Positions 52,623 to 64,000 of a DNA stretch of 64,000 nt are shown here, one piece after another. Both the position numbers and the translations under genes were made by a program. The stretch's first letter is position 1, and each line of letters begins with the position of its first letter. The DNA comes from Sphingomonas sp. (GTDB taxonomy: Bacteria > Pseudomonadota > Alphaproteobacteria > Sphingomonadales > Sphingomonadaceae), in contig NZ_QFOB01000007.1 in NCBI RefSeq assembly GCF_003248515.1, positions 62,001 through 126,000 on the forward strand. The letters run 5' to 3'. Below the pieces are notes generated by a model. That model did not search any database. It was not told the origin of the DNA and was given only the letters and a program-made list of their open reading frames with translations.

Positions 52623-52697
52623 TGGTGGGCGCAGCAGGGATTGAACCTGCGACCCCACCCGTGTGAAGGGTGTGCTCTACCGCTGAGCTATGCGCCC
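52623..52697 (-). tRNA. tRNA-Val (anticodon CAC)
   Basis: A 75-base cloverleaf with encoded CCA. The acceptor GGGCGCA pairs with TGCGCCC. The anticodon arm CACCC/GGGTG encloses TTCACAC, giving anticodon CAC. The T-loop is TTCAATC. Confidence 0.97.
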
Positions 52698-52879
52698 CGA
52701 AAAGCCGGAGGGCCACGCCAGGAGGGGGCGATTAGAGGCTCGCCGCGCGCCTGTCCAGCCCGGATTGCAGCGAGAGAAATCCCGCCCCGAACGAGGCCAC
52801 TCTCGTCCGATGCGACAGGCGCGCCCGCCCGCATCGGCACCCTGACGATCGGGCGGGCCGTCGCCCGCCCGATCCGGGA

Positions 52880-53152
52880 TCAGTTGACGAGCTCCTTGAG
52901 AACCTTGCCCGCGCGAAACTTGGGCTGGCTCGTCGATGCGATATCCATTGGCTCGCCCGTGCGCGGATTGCGGCCGGTGGAAGGCTTGCGGTGCGTTACC
53001 GAAAACGTCCCGAATCCGACGAGTCGGACTTCGCTTCCGCCTACAAGGGTCTGCCCGATCTTGTGGAGGACTGCCTCCACGACCCTTCCGGTATCACCCC
53101 TGTTGAAACCGGTCTCTTCAGCGACAGCAACGATAAGTTCCTGCTTGTTCAT
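52880..53152 (-). CDS. DNA-binding protein HU
   Basis: Nucleoid protein of 90 residues that bends DNA without strong sequence preference. MNKQELIVAVAEETGF at the start and VRLVGFGTFSVTHRKPSTG with GRNPRTGEP are typical. It lies directly downstream of lon, the common lon-hup order, but has its own strong promoter. Confidence 0.96.
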   Translation of the reverse strand: MNKQELIVAVAEETGFNRGDTGRVVEAVLHKIGQTLVGGSEVRLVGFGTFSVTHRKPSTGRNPRTGEPMDIASTSQPKFRAGKVLKELVN

Positions 53153-53187
53153 CCTCTACCCCCAATGTTTTTTGGTCGGTGGAGGGA

Positions 53188-53216
53188 ATAAACGCCCAGT
53201 GGCCCGCGCCTGTCAA
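53188..53216 (-). promoter_or_regulatory. Sigma-70 type promoter for HU
   Basis: On the minus strand TTGACA, a 17-base spacer and GTTTAT form a near-ideal vegetative promoter, with the -10 ending 35 bases before the HU start codon. Confidence 0.75.
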
Positions 53217-53249
53217 AAGAAAAAGACGGGTATCCTTCAAAAAATTGCG

Positions 53250-55658
53250 TCAATGCCGAGCAAAACTGCTCCCGTGATCCGACGCCGGCACGGCGGCGGG
53301 AGGTTCCGTCGCCAGTTCATCCGCCTCGGTCCACTCGATCGGAACAATCGGACGGGCCAGCGCGCGCGCCAGCACCTCATCGACATGACTAACCGGGACG
53401 ATCTCAAGATTCTCGCGAATATTCGAAGGAATATCCGCAAGATCCTTCTCATTCTCCTGCGGGATCAACACGGTGGCGATCCCACCGCGCAGTGCGGCAA
53501 GCAGCTTCTCCTTGAGACCACCGATCGGAAGCACGCGACCACGCAGCGTAACCTCGCCGGTCATCGCCACGTCGCGGCGCACCGGGATGCCCGTGAGCGT
53601 CGAAACGAGCGTCGTCACCATGCCGATGCCGGCGGATGGGCCATCCTTCGGCACCGCGCCTTCGGGAAGGTGGATATGCACGTCCTTCCGGGTGAAGATC
53701 GAAGGCTTGATGCCATAGATCGGCGCGCGCGCCTTCACGAACGACCATGCGGCCTGGACGCTCTCGTTCATCACCTCGCCCAGCTTGCCGGTCGTCTTGA
53801 CCAGCCCCTTGCCGGGCACGGTGACGGCCTCGATCGTCAGCAGTTCGCCGCCCACCTCGGTCCAGGCGAGGCCGGTGACAGCGCCGATCTGGTCCTCCTC
53901 CTCCGAAACACCGAAGCGATGCTTCCGCACGCCCGAGAAATCACCCAGATTCTCGGCCGTCACGACAACCTTGGTCTCCTTGCCCTCCAGGATACGGCGC
54001 AGCGCCTTGCGCGCGACCTTGGCGATCTCGCGCTCCAGCGTGCGGACGCCGGCTTCCCGCGTGTAATAGCGGATCAGATCGCGAAGCCCCTCGTCCGTCA
54101 GCTCGAATTCCCCGGCCTTCAGGCCGTGTGCCTCGATCTGCTTGGGCAGGAGATGCGCCTTGGCGATCTCCAGCTTCTCATCCTCGGTATAACCTTCCAG
54201 CCGGATGATCTCCATGCGATCCAGCAGCGGCTGGGGCAGGTTCAGCAAATTGGCCGTCGTCACGAACATCACATCCGAAAGATCGATGTCGATCTCCAGG
54301 TAATGATCCTGGAACTTGCCGTTCTGCTCCGGATCCAGCACCTCCAGCAGCGCGGACGCGGGATCGCCCCGGAAATCCTGGCCCAGCTTGTCGATTTCAT
54401 CCAGCAGGAACAGCGGGTTGGAGGTGCCGGCCTTCTTCAGGTTCGACACGATCTTGCCCGGCAGCGAGCCGATATAGGTGCGGCGATGGCCGCGAATCTC
54501 GGCCTCGTCGCGCACGCCGCCCAGGGACTGGCGCACGAATTCGCGCCCCGTCGCCTTCGCGATCGAGCGTCCCAGCGATGTCTTGCCCACGCCCGGCGGC
54601 CCGACCAGGCACAGGATCGGCCCCTTCAGCTTGTTGGTGCGCGCCTGCACCGCAAGATATTCGACGATTCGGTCCTTGACCTTCTCCAGCCCGTGATGAT
54701 CGGCATCCAGCACCGCCTGCGCCGCCGGAATATCCTTCTTCACCTTGCTCTTCTTGCCCCAGGGCAGGCCCAGGAGCACATCGAGATAATTGCGGACGAC
54801 CGTCGCCTCGGCGCTCATCGGCGCCATCGTGCGCAGCTTCTTCAGTTCGGCGGTCGCCTTGGAGCGCGCCTCCTTCGAAAGCTTGGTATTCGCGATCTTC
54901 TGGGTGAGTTCGGCGATCTCGTCGCCGCCCTCGTCGCCCTCGCTGGTGCCCAGTTCGCGCTGGATCGCCTTGAGCTGCTCGTTCAGATAATATTCGCGCT
55001 GGCTCTTCTCCATCTGCCGCTTCACGCGGCTGCGGATCTTCTTTTCCACCTGGAGCACGCCCAGTTCGCCTTCCATGAAGGCGAAGGCCATTTCCAGGCG
55101 CCGCGCGGGGCTCGCTTCCATCAGCATCGCCTGCTTTTCGGCAACCTTGACCGCAATATTGCCGGCCACCGCATCGGCCAGCCGGCCCGGCTCCTCGATA
55201 TCGGCGAACTGGCCGGGCAGATCGTCGCTGATCTTCTTGTTGAGCTTGGCATAGCGCTCGAACTGCTCGACGACCGAGCGCACGAGGCCCTTCGTCTCGT
55301 TATCGTCGCTCTGCTCCGCCTCGGCGACCGGGCCGATATCGGCGATCAGGTGGCCGCCCTCGGTGCGCAGATCGGAAAGGCGGCCGCGCCGCTGCCCTTC
55401 CACCAACACGCGCACCGTGCCGTCCGGCAGCTTCAGCAACTGGAGCACCGTGGCGACGACGCCGATCTCGTAGAGCGCGCTCGCATCCGGATCATCGTTG
55501 GCCGGATCCAGCTGGGCGACGAGGAAGATGGATTTGTCCGCCGCCATCGCGCTTTCCAGCGCGGCGACCGATTTGTCGCGCCCGACGAAGAGGGGCACGA
55601 TCATCTGCGGGAAGACGACGATGTCGCGAAGCGGCAGGACGGGGAAGGTTTCGACCAT
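53250..55658 (-). CDS. lon: ATP-dependent protease Lon
   Basis: Cytosolic AAA+ serine protease that removes misfolded and regulatory proteins. It has 802 residues, full length. The N-terminal substrate-binding domain ([20 protein letters not shown]) spans about 1-200, Walker A is [12 protein letters not shown], Walker B is [11 protein letters not shown], and the catalytic Ser lies in [11 protein letters not shown] with the Lys in [14 protein letters not shown] sigma-32-like promoter precedes it. Confidence 0.97.
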   Translation of the reverse strand: MVETFPVLPLRDIVVFPQMIVPLFVGRDKSVAALESAMAADKSIFLVAQLDPANDDPDASALYEIGVVATVLQLLKLPDGTVRVLVEGQRRGRLSDLRTEGGHLIADIGPVAEAEQSDDNETKGLVRSVVEQFERYAKLNKKISDDLPGQFADIEEPGRLADAVAGNIAVKVAEKQAMLMEASPARRLEMAFAFMEGELGVLQVEKKIRSRVKRQMEKSQREYYLNEQLKAIQRELGTSEGDEGGDEIAELTQKIANTKLSKEARSKATAELKKLRTMAPMSAEATVVRNYLDVLLGLPWGKKSKVKKDIPAAQAVLDADHHGLEKVKDRIVEYLAVQARTNKLKGPILCLVGPPGVGKTSLGRSIAKATGREFVRQSLGGVRDEAEIRGHRRTYIGSLPGKIVSNLKKAGTSNPLFLLDEIDKLGQDFRGDPASALLEVLDPEQNGKFQDHYLEIDIDLSDVMFVTTANLLNLPQPLLDRMEIIRLEGYTEDEKLEIAKAHLLPKQIEAHGLKAGEFELTDEGLRDLIRYYTREAGVRTLEREIAKVARKALRRILEGKETKVVVTAENLGDFSGVRKHRFGVSEEEDQIGAVTGLAWTEVGGELLTIEAVTVPGKGLVKTTGKLGEVMNESVQAAWSFVKARAPIYGIKPSIFTRKDVHIHLPEGAVPKDGPSAGIGMVTTLVSTLTGIPVRRDVAMTGEVTLRGRVLPIGGLKEKLLAALRGGIATVLIPQENEKDLADIPSNIRENLEIVPVSHVDEVLARALARPIVPIEWTEADELATEPPAAVPASDHGSSFARH

Positions 55659-55701
55659 GAAGACTCCGATGCCGCGCGAACACAGGCGGCCTTGAATCGG
55701 G

Positions 55702-55730
55702 ATATGGGGCGCGATCGGGTGGGGATCAAT
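55702..55730 (-). promoter_or_regulatory. Heat-shock (sigma-32 type) promoter of lon
   Basis: On the minus strand ATTGAT, a 15-base spacer and CCCCATAT sit 44 bases upstream of the lon ATG. The -10 matches the sigma-32 consensus CCCCATNT fully and the -35 matches CTTGAA in four positions. Confidence 0.65.
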
Positions 55731-55788
55731 CCGGCCTTTTGTTGCTGATGTGACATCTCGGACGAGAAAAAGGCGCTAGCTGCATCGC

Positions 55789-58707
55789 ATGATTCGCACG
55801 CTTCGCCTCGCCACGCCGGCCTTCGCCAGCCTGATCGCCCTCTCCAGCGCACTGGCGCAGACGCCGCAACAGGCGCCCGAACGCGCGCCCGCCCCCGGCG
55901 CCGGCCCGATGGACGACGAGGAGACGATCCTCGTGACCGGGCAGAAGCCCGAAGGCTCCGTGGTCGGCGACATTCCGGCCGAACAGATCCTGAACCCGGC
56001 GGACGTGCGCGCCTATGGCGTCAATTCGATCTCCGACCTGCTGGATCAGCTCAGCCCGCAGACGGGCAGCAACCAGGGGCGCGGCGGCGGCGCGCCGGCC
56101 GTGCTGCTGAATGGCAAGCGCATCTCCAGCTTCGCCGAGATACGCGACATTCCGACCGAAGCGATCCTGCGCGTGGAGGTGATGCCCGAAGAGGTCGCGC
56201 TCAAATATGGCTTCGCTTCCGACCAGAAGGTCGTGAATTTCGTGCTGCGCCGCCGCTTCGATGCCAAGACGGTGGTGGCGGACGGCAGCACCTCCACCGA
56301 GGGTGGCGGCGAAAGCGGCACGCTGGAAGGCGGCAAGATCCGGATACGGGGCGACAATCGCTTCAACCTGAACGTGCGCATGCAGGCGAGCGCGCGCCTG
56401 CTGGAGAGCGATCGCGACCTGATCTCCACCGCCGCCGGCACGCCCTATTCACAGGCGGGCAATGTCGTGGCGGCGGGCAGCGGCCAGATCGATCCGGCGC
56501 TGAGCGCCTTGGTGGGCACGCCGGTGACGATCGCGGGCGTGCCGGCATCGGCCGCCACCGCCGCCCCCACGCTCAACGCCTTCGCCGCAACGGCGAACGC
56601 CCAGACCAGCACCGACGTATCGCCCTATCGCACGCTGCGGCCGGAGACGGAGACGCTCACCGTCAACTCCGTCTATTCGCGTGCCTTCGGCGGCATTTCG
56701 GCCACGGCCAACGGCATGCTCACCGTCACGCGCAGCAAGGCGCTGAACGGCCTGCCTTCCACCTCGCTTTCGCTGCCGGCGGGCAATCCCTATTCGCCCT
56801 TCGCCTCGACGGTGGTGGTGGATCGCTATCTGGGCACGGATCCGCTCTCGCAACGGACGAACGGCTGGACCGGCCATTTCGGCGCCGGCGCCAATGGCCA
56901 GTTCTCGCAGGCCTGGCGCTGGACGGCGACCGGCAATTACGATCATGGCGACAGCAAGACGCGCACGGAGACCGGCCTCGACACCACGGCGATCCAGTCC
57001 CGCCTGACGGCCAATGACGCGAGCCTCAATCCCTATGGCGATCTCGATCCCTTCGTGGGCGGCCTGCTGGTCAACCGCGCCCGATCGATCACCAACAGCG
57101 GCGATTTCCAGATCATCTCGCGCGGCAACGTCGCCAAGCTGCCGGCAGGCCATATCGGCACCACGATCAAGGCGGGCGGCACCTTCCAGGCGATCGACGC
57201 CAGCTCGCTGCGGCTGGGCGTTTCCCAATCCAACTCGCTCTCGCGCACGGGCGGCAACGGATCGGTGAGCATCGATCTGCCGATCGCCAGCCGCAAGGCG
57301 GGCGTGCTCACGCCGCTGGGCAACCTGACCGCCAACATGAATCTGGCGGTCAACCAGCTCAGCGATTTCGGCACGCTGCGCACCTGGGGCGCCGGCTTCA
57401 ACTGGACGCCGCGCACGCCGATCACCTTCATCTTCTCCGTCACCGACGATGAAGGCGCGCCCACCGTATCGCAGCTGGGCAGCCCCGTGGTGGTGACGCC
57501 GGCCGCGCGTGTGTTCGATTATCGGCTGGGACAGTCGGTGGATGTGGCCGCGATCACCGGCGGCAATCCCAACCTGCTGGCCGACAATCGCCACGTCACG
57601 AAGATCGGCGCGACATGGAAGCCGCTGCCCAAGGCGGACCTTTCCATCACCGCCAATTATGTGAAGAGCCGCATCCGCGATGCGATCAACTCCCTGCCGG
57701 AGCCGACCGCCGCGATCGAAGCCGCCTTCCCCGATCGCTTCATCCGCGATGCCGATGGCGATCTTGTTCGCGTCGACACCCGCCCGGTGAATTTCAGCCG
57801 CGAGGATACGGAAAGCCTGCGCTGGGGCTTCAATCTCTCGATCGCGCTCAAGCCCTCTCAGGCGCAGATGGCGGCCTTCCGCAAGCTGGCGGCCGAACGC
57901 GGCTTTCCCTTCCCGGGCGGCCCCGGCGGGGCGGGCGGGCCGCCTCCCGAAGGAGGCCCACCGCCCGAGGGCGCGCCGCAGGCGCAGAACGATCGCTCCG
58001 CCACCACCAATAGCGGGCAAAGCTCCAGCTCGGCCGAGCGCGGCGTGGGGGGCGGCGGAGGCGGTGCCGGCGGCGGGGGGGGCTTCGGCGGCGGGCCGGG
58101 CGGACCGGGCGGCGGCCGTGGACCGGGCGGCCCCGGTGGTTTCGGCGGCCCGCGCGGCGGCGGCCAGGCCGGCGGGCGCCTGCAATTCGCGCTCTATCAC
58201 ACCTGGCATTTCCAGGATGAGGTGCTCATCCGTCCGGGCCTGCCCGTGCTCGATCGTCTTGCCGGCGATGCCACCGGATCCGGGGGCGGACAGCCGCGCC
58301 ACGAACTGGAAGGCCAGTTCGGCTATTCCAATGCGGGGCTCGGCATGCGCCTCTCGGCCAACTGGCAGAGCGCGACCACGGCCAAGGCCGCCGCGAGCAG
58401 CGCGATCGGCGACCTTCGCTTCTCCGATCTCACCACCTTCGATCTGCGCGTCTTCGCCGATCTGGGCCAGATGCCGCGATTCCTGGGCAAGGGCTGGGCG
58501 CGCAACCTGCGCCTGACCTTCAGCGTGACCAACATCTTCAACGAGCGGCAGACGGTGCGCGATATGAACGGGGATACGCCGGTGCGCTATCAGCCCGCTT
58601 ATCTCGATCCGCTCGGCCGATCGGTGCGGATCGGCATTCGCAAGCTCTTCGCCCCCACGCCACCGCGCGGCCCCTTCCAGCCGGGCCAGCAACGGCAGCC
58701 GCGATAG
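55789..58707 (+). CDS. TonB-dependent outer membrane receptor with Gly-rich insert
   Basis: A 972-residue outer membrane transporter. A signal peptide (FASLIALSSALAQ) is followed by a probable TonB-box-like segment (EETILVTGQ), a plug domain (ISDLLDQLSPQTGSNQGRGG, VLLNGKRIS, IPTEAILRVEVMPEEVALKYG) and a beta-barrel. Residues of about 710-800 form a Gly/Pro-rich low-complexity insert. After the aromatic end of the last strand (VRIGIRKLF) there is an extra Pro/Gln-rich tail, unusual because barrels normally end there. The ligand is unknown. Confidence 0.9.
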   Translation: MIRTLRLATPAFASLIALSSALAQTPQQAPERAPAPGAGPMDDEETILVTGQKPEGSVVGDIPAEQILNPADVRAYGVNSISDLLDQLSPQTGSNQGRGGGAPAVLLNGKRISSFAEIRDIPTEAILRVEVMPEEVALKYGFASDQKVVNFVLRRRFDAKTVVADGSTSTEGGGESGTLEGGKIRIRGDNRFNLNVRMQASARLLESDRDLISTAAGTPYSQAGNVVAAGSGQIDPALSALVGTPVTIAGVPASAATAAPTLNAFAATANAQTSTDVSPYRTLRPETETLTVNSVYSRAFGGISATANGMLTVTRSKALNGLPSTSLSLPAGNPYSPFASTVVVDRYLGTDPLSQRTNGWTGHFGAGANGQFSQAWRWTATGNYDHGDSKTRTETGLDTTAIQSRLTANDASLNPYGDLDPFVGGLLVNRARSITNSGDFQIISRGNVAKLPAGHIGTTIKAGGTFQAIDASSLRLGVSQSNSLSRTGGNGSVSIDLPIASRKAGVLTPLGNLTANMNLAVNQLSDFGTLRTWGAGFNWTPRTPITFIFSVTDDEGAPTVSQLGSPVVVTPAARVFDYRLGQSVDVAAITGGNPNLLADNRHVTKIGATWKPLPKADLSITANYVKSRIRDAINSLPEPTAAIEAAFPDRFIRDADGDLVRVDTRPVNFSREDTESLRWGFNLSIALKPSQAQMAAFRKLAAERGFPFPGGPGGAGGPPPEGGPPPEGAPQAQNDRSATTNSGQSSSSAERGVGGGGGGAGGGGGFGGGPGGPGGGRGPGGPGGFGGPRGGGQAGGRLQFALYHTWHFQDEVLIRPGLPVLDRLAGDATGSGGGQPRHELEGQFGYSNAGLGMRLSANWQSATTAKAAASSAIGDLRFSDLTTFDLRVFADLGQMPRFLGKGWARNLRLTFSVTNIFNERQTVRDMNGDTPVRYQPAYLDPLGRSVRIGIRKLFAPTPPRGPFQPGQQRQPR

Positions 58708-58817
58708 GTATCGCACAATCCCGTCACCCCGATCGGCCGATCCGGGGGGACGGGACTGGCGAAAAGGTCCGGTATCGGCCTTGTTATCGTGCCGCCGCGC
58801 GCCGATGTTGCAGCGCA

Positions 58818-60020
58818 ATGCAAATCCATCAGCCTGATACTGCGCGCGCGGTTCACCCCGCGCTCGTCCACTTCGCGCTCGCGGTCGGCGGATTCGCGAT
58901 CGGCACGACCGAATTCGCGACGATGAGCCTGCTTCCCTATTTCGCGCGCGATCTGGGCATCGATGCGCCGACGGCGGGCAATGTCATCAGCGCCTATGCG
59001 CTGGGCGTGGTGGTCGGCGCGCCAACGATCGCAGTGCTGGCCGCAAAAATGTCGCGCCGCACCCTGCTGATCGTGCTGATGCTGTTCTTCGGCATCGCCA
59101 ACGGCCTTTCCGGTATCGCGCCAACCTATCACTGGATGCTGCTTTTCCGCTTCCTGAGCGGCCTGCCCCACGGCGCCTATTTCGGCATCGCGGCGCTGCT
59201 GGCGGCCTCGCTGGTGCCGGCCAACCGGCGTACGGCGGCGGTGGGCCGGGTGATGCTGGGCCTCACGATCGCGACGATCGTGGGCGTGCCCTTCGCCAAC
59301 ATATTGGGCCAGGTGATCGGCTGGCGCTGGGGCTTCGCGCTCGTCGCGATCCTCGCGCTGACGACCGCCATGCTCGTCGCGCTCTACGCGCCCGCCCACA
59401 AGGCCGAAGCCGACGCGAGCCCTCTGCGCGAACTGGGCGCACTGCGCCGGCCGCAGGTGTGGCTGACGCTGGGCACCGGCGCTGTCGGCTTCGGCGGCCT
59501 CTTCGCCGTCTATACCTACCTCGCCGATACGATGCTGGCGGTGACGAAGGTATCGCCCGCGATGATCCCGGTCGCGCTCATCCTGTTTGGCGCGGGCATG
59601 ACGGCGGGCACGATGGTGGTGCCGCGTTTCGCCGATCGCAGCCTGATGCCCACGGCGGCCGCCTTGCTGCTCTGGTCCGCCGTGATGCTGCTCCTGTGGC
59701 CGCTCGCGGCACCGCACCTGCCGACATTGCTCGTCTCGGTCTTCGCGATCGGCTTTGGCGGCGCCTATGGCGTGGTGCTGCAGACGCGGCTGATGGATGT
59801 GGCGGGCGATGCGCAGGCCCTCGCCGCCTCGCTCCATCATTCGGCCTTCAACACCGCCAACGCGATCGGCCCCATTCTGGGCGGCATGGCGATCCGCGCG
59901 GGCTATGGCTGGACCTCCACCGGCTATGTCGGCTGCGCGCTCGCGCTGGGCGGCCTCGCCATCTGGTGTTTCGCCTGGTGGCTTTCGAACCAGCGCGTGG
60001 CGGCAACGGCCGGCGCCTGA
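58818..60020 (+). CDS. MFS transporter (AraJ/arabinose efflux-like)
   Basis: A 400-residue protein with 12 membrane segments of the DHA1 efflux type. The first helix GGFAIGTTEFATMSLLPYFA and the SGLPHGAYFGIAALLAASL segment are typical of AraJ/YdhP-like proteins, and the A-motif loop reads AAKMSRRTLL. The substrate cannot be named. It starts at an ATG with little spacing from the receptor gene (110 bases). Confidence 0.92.
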   Translation: MQIHQPDTARAVHPALVHFALAVGGFAIGTTEFATMSLLPYFARDLGIDAPTAGNVISAYALGVVVGAPTIAVLAAKMSRRTLLIVLMLFFGIANGLSGIAPTYHWMLLFRFLSGLPHGAYFGIAALLAASLVPANRRTAAVGRVMLGLTIATIVGVPFANILGQVIGWRWGFALVAILALTTAMLVALYAPAHKAEADASPLRELGALRRPQVWLTLGTGAVGFGGLFAVYTYLADTMLAVTKVSPAMIPVALILFGAGMTAGTMVVPRFADRSLMPTAAALLLWSAVMLLLWPLAAPHLPTLLVSVFAIGFGGAYGVVLQTRLMDVAGDAQALAASLHHSAFNTANAIGPILGGMAIRAGYGWTSTGYVGCALALGGLAIWCFAWWLSNQRVAATAGA

Positions 60021-60113
60021 AACACCGACCTCACCGCGGGCGCGGTCGAGGCATCCGGCGGTGGCGACGCACCGGATCGCGCCGCCATGCTCGCGACGAC
60101 GCGATCCGGGCTC

Positions 60114-61940
<1,827 letters not shown>

Positions 61941-62151
61941 TCGATTCCGAGCCCCAAAAGGTGATGCGACGGCGCAAAGCGCGCGTGCGGTTTACACGAA
62001 GCTGAACGGCGCGCGAGCCGTGATCCGAGCGTTAACGCTCCGCGCTTCGCGTTCGGATCATTATGTGGCATAAGGGTTCGTCGCGGGCTGCGGGATGCGC
62101 TCGCTCTCCCACGCTTGCAGCGTCTGTTGACGCACCCAATTCAGGACGATC

Positions 62152-63870
62152 ATGCCTTTTTCTTCTCTTCCGGCGCTTCTGGGCGAGGCGCTCGCCGCGC
62201 GTGGCTATGAAGCCCCCACCCCCGTTCAGGCCGCTGTTCTAGAGCCTGAGGCGCTCGGCCGCGACCTCATCGTTTCCGCCCAGACCGGTTCCGGCAAGAC
62301 GGTGGCCTTCGGCCTCGCCTTCGCCGAGCAACTGCTGATCGATGGCCAGCTTCCCCCGCCGCAGACGCCGCTCGCCCTCGTCATCGCGCCGACGCGCGAA
62401 CTGGCCTTGCAGGTGAGCCGCGAACTGATGTGGCTCTATGGCGCGGCCCGCGCGCGGGTGGCCACCTGCGTCGGCGGCATGGACGCCTCCAAGGAGCGCC
62501 GCACGCTGAGCCACGGCGCGCATATCGTGGTCGGCACGCCGGGCCGCCTGCGCGATCATGTGGAGCGCGGCGCGCTCGATCTTTCCGCGCTGCGCGTCGC
62601 CGTGCTCGACGAGGCGGACGAGATGCTCGACATGGGCTTCCGCGAGGATCTGGAGGAAATTCTCGACGCGACGCCGCCCGAGCGCCGCACGTTGCTGTTC
62701 TCCGCGACGATGGCCAAGCCCATCGTCCAGCTCGCCAAGCGCTATCAGAAGGATGCGCTGCGCATCACCACGGTGGGCGAGGATCGCGGCCATGGCGACA
62801 TCACCTATCAGGCGGTGACGGTCGCGCCCTCCGATATCGAACATGCCGTGATCAACCTGCTGCGCTTCCATGAGGCGGAGACGGCGATCCTGTTCTGCGC
62901 CACGCGTGACAATGTGCGCCATCTTCACGCCACGCTCGTCGAGCGCGGCTTCTCCGCCGTGGCGCTTTCGGGCGAGCATAGCCAGTCCGAGCGCAATCAT
63001 GCGCTGCAGGCGCTGCGCGATCGCCGCGCCCGCGTCTGCGTCGCAACCGACGTCGCCGCGCGCGGCATCGATCTGCCCTCGCTCAGCCTCGTCATCCATG
63101 TCGAGCTTCCCCGCGATGCCGAGACGCTCCAGCATCGCTCGGGCCGCACCGGCCGCGCGGGCAAGAAGGGTACGGCCGTGCTGATCGTGCCCTATCCGCG
63201 CCGTCGCCGCGTGGAGCAGGTGCTGAAGGGCGCTCGCATCAATGCGGAGTGGATCTCGGCGCCCACGCCGGAGGATATCCGCAAGAATGATCGCGAACGG
63301 CTGATTACGGCGATGCTGGAGCCCGTGGAATTCGACGAGGAGGATCGCGCGCTCGCCGAACGCCTGATGGCCGAGAAATCGCCCGAGGATATCGCCGCGC
63401 TCGTCGTGCGCGCGCACCGCGCCGCTATGCCGCAGCCCGAGGAACTGACCGAGAATACGCCGGAGGCGCGCCGCGCGGCGCAGGCGGATCGCCATCGCCC
63501 CGGCTTCGACGATACGGTGTGGTTCCGCATGGATGTGGGCCGGCGCCAGAATGCCGATCCGCGCTGGATCCTCCCGCTGCTGTGCCGGCGCGGGCACATC
63601 ACGAAGAATGAGGTGGGCGCGATCCGGATCCTGCCGGGCGAGACCTGGTTTCAGGTGCCGAGCGCGATTTCCGGCAAGTTCGCCGCCGCGCTCGCCCGCA
63701 CCGCCGATCCGCGCGGTGAGGATGAAAGCGGCATCCGGATCGAACGCGCGCCGGGCGAGCCGCCGGCGATGGGCCGACGCCCCCATGGTGCCCCCGGCGG
63801 TCAGGGCGGCCCCCGCGCCTCTCATGGCCGCCCTCCGCGGCCGGGCCACCGGGGTCAGCGACCGGCCTGA
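62152..63870 (+). CDS. DEAD-box RNA helicase with DbpA-like RNA-binding domain
   Basis: ATP-dependent RNA helicase of 572 residues. The Q-motif region (TPVQAAVLEP), Walker A AQTGSGKT, DEAD, SAT and the GRTGRAG motif are all present in the first 360 residues. Residues of about 440-530 form a DbpA-type domain (DPRWILPLLCRRGHITKNEVGAIRI), which in DbpA binds 23S rRNA. A basic Gly/Pro-rich tail follows. A role in ribosome assembly or cold adaptation is likely. The start ATG gives MPFSSLPALLGEAL. Confidence 0.93.
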   Translation: MPFSSLPALLGEALAARGYEAPTPVQAAVLEPEALGRDLIVSAQTGSGKTVAFGLAFAEQLLIDGQLPPPQTPLALVIAPTRELALQVSRELMWLYGAARARVATCVGGMDASKERRTLSHGAHIVVGTPGRLRDHVERGALDLSALRVAVLDEADEMLDMGFREDLEEILDATPPERRTLLFSATMAKPIVQLAKRYQKDALRITTVGEDRGHGDITYQAVTVAPSDIEHAVINLLRFHEAETAILFCATRDNVRHLHATLVERGFSAVALSGEHSQSERNHALQALRDRRARVCVATDVAARGIDLPSLSLVIHVELPRDAETLQHRSGRTGRAGKKGTAVLIVPYPRRRRVEQVLKGARINAEWISAPTPEDIRKNDRERLITAMLEPVEFDEEDRALAERLMAEKSPEDIAALVVRAHRAAMPQPEELTENTPEARRAAQADRHRPGFDDTVWFRMDVGRRQNADPRWILPLLCRRGHITKNEVGAIRILPGETWFQVPSAISGKFAAALARTADPRGEDESGIRIERAPGEPPAMGRRPHGAPGGQGGPRASHGRPPRPGHRGQRPA

Positions 63871-64000
63871 TCGCTCCGGCCAGGGGGCACCGGCCGATTC
63901 GGTCATGCCCCAGCCGCGCCGGCGATGCCCTCCCGTCCCACTCCAGCCGATAAGCCCCGAAGATTCCCCGAAAATCCGCAGCGCTCGCGACCAGCCTTTG

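Noticed and set aside
52641..55748. 1035-codon plus-strand frame
   Set aside because: It passes through tRNA-Val and is antisense to HU and lon; its composition is that of a shadow frame.
61941..62151. glmS ribozyme upstream of glmS
   Set aside because: That ribozyme is typical of Gram-positive bacteria; no matching core is visible and the region is a divergent promoter region.

Overview
The window looks like chromosomal DNA from an alphaproteobacterium of the order Sphingomonadales, probably a Sphingomonas relative. This rests on the very high GC content, the alphaproteobacterial gene set (FYDLN-acid protein, PhaR, purS/purQ, c-type cytochrome maturation genes, PHA granule protein), frequent ATGA and TGATG gene overlaps, and the style of the TonB-dependent receptor. 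It is mostly ordinary housekeeping DNA on both strands. There is no complete prophage, insertion sequence or CRISPR array. The only clear trace of a mobile element is a truncated integrase beside a tRNA-Ala gene.

Layout. 1-2.8 kb: the 3' part of a CPA1 Na+/H+ antiporter, then a threonine/serine dehydratase. 2.9-3.4 kb: integrase remnant and tRNA-Ala(GGC). 3.5-8.6 kb: FYDLN protein on the minus strand, then aroA, a small membrane protein, cmk, rpsA, ihfB and tRNA-Leu(TAA). 8.9-13.9 kb: a small zinc-ribbon-like protein, a DUF4112 protein, cyclopropane-fatty-acid synthase, a TIGR00266/AIM24 protein and a DUF885 protein. 14.3-17.6 kb: purS, purQ, hisE, a HIT hydrolase and an amino-acid permease that ends at a strong terminator. 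17.9-24.7 kb: OmpA-family protein, adenosine-kinase-like PfkB kinase, lipoprotein, VOC protein, queG, a NatAB-like ABC exporter and a Tat-targeted MsrB. 24.9-29.6 kb: phoH, ybeY, a CorC-like CBS protein, a sorbosone-dehydrogenase-like propeller protein, a PHA-system protein and a hypothetical protein. 29.7-33.4 kb: pstSCAB behind a good Pho box. 33.5-39.2 kb: a Crp/Fnr regulator and the cytochrome c maturation run ccmC-D-E-F-G-H plus a TPR gene. 39.4-44.3 kb: DMT transporter, tRNA-His(GTG), pyrF, a LapA-like protein, radA and 3-hydroxybutyryl-CoA dehydrogenase. 44.4-49.1 kb: three GT-C membrane glycosyltransferases. 49.1-52.0 kb: phaR, a compact PhaC-like hydrolase and acetyl-CoA acetyltransferase. 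52.3-55.7 kb: small hydrophilic protein, tRNA-Val(CAC), HU and lon. 55.8-63.9 kb: TonB-dependent receptor, MFS transporter, glmS and a DEAD-box helicase with a DbpA-like RNA-binding domain.

How the parts work together. The pst operon is a high-affinity phosphate importer, and its Pho box points to PhoB control. The ccm genes cover haem handling, apocytochrome reduction and ligation, but the ccmA/ccmB exporter pair is not here. The 3-hydroxyacyl-CoA dehydrogenase, thiolase, PhaR, PhaC-like protein and a PHA granule protein all touch C4/PHA carbon storage, although they sit at three separate places.

The most unusual region is 44.4-49.1 kb. Two closely related GT39-like proteins bracket a GT22 (ALG9/PIG-B-like) mannosyltransferase homologue. 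The first two genes share an upstream region with matched motif spacing and an identical nine-residue start, MKPFRPVIP, whose DNA differs only at synonymous positions.
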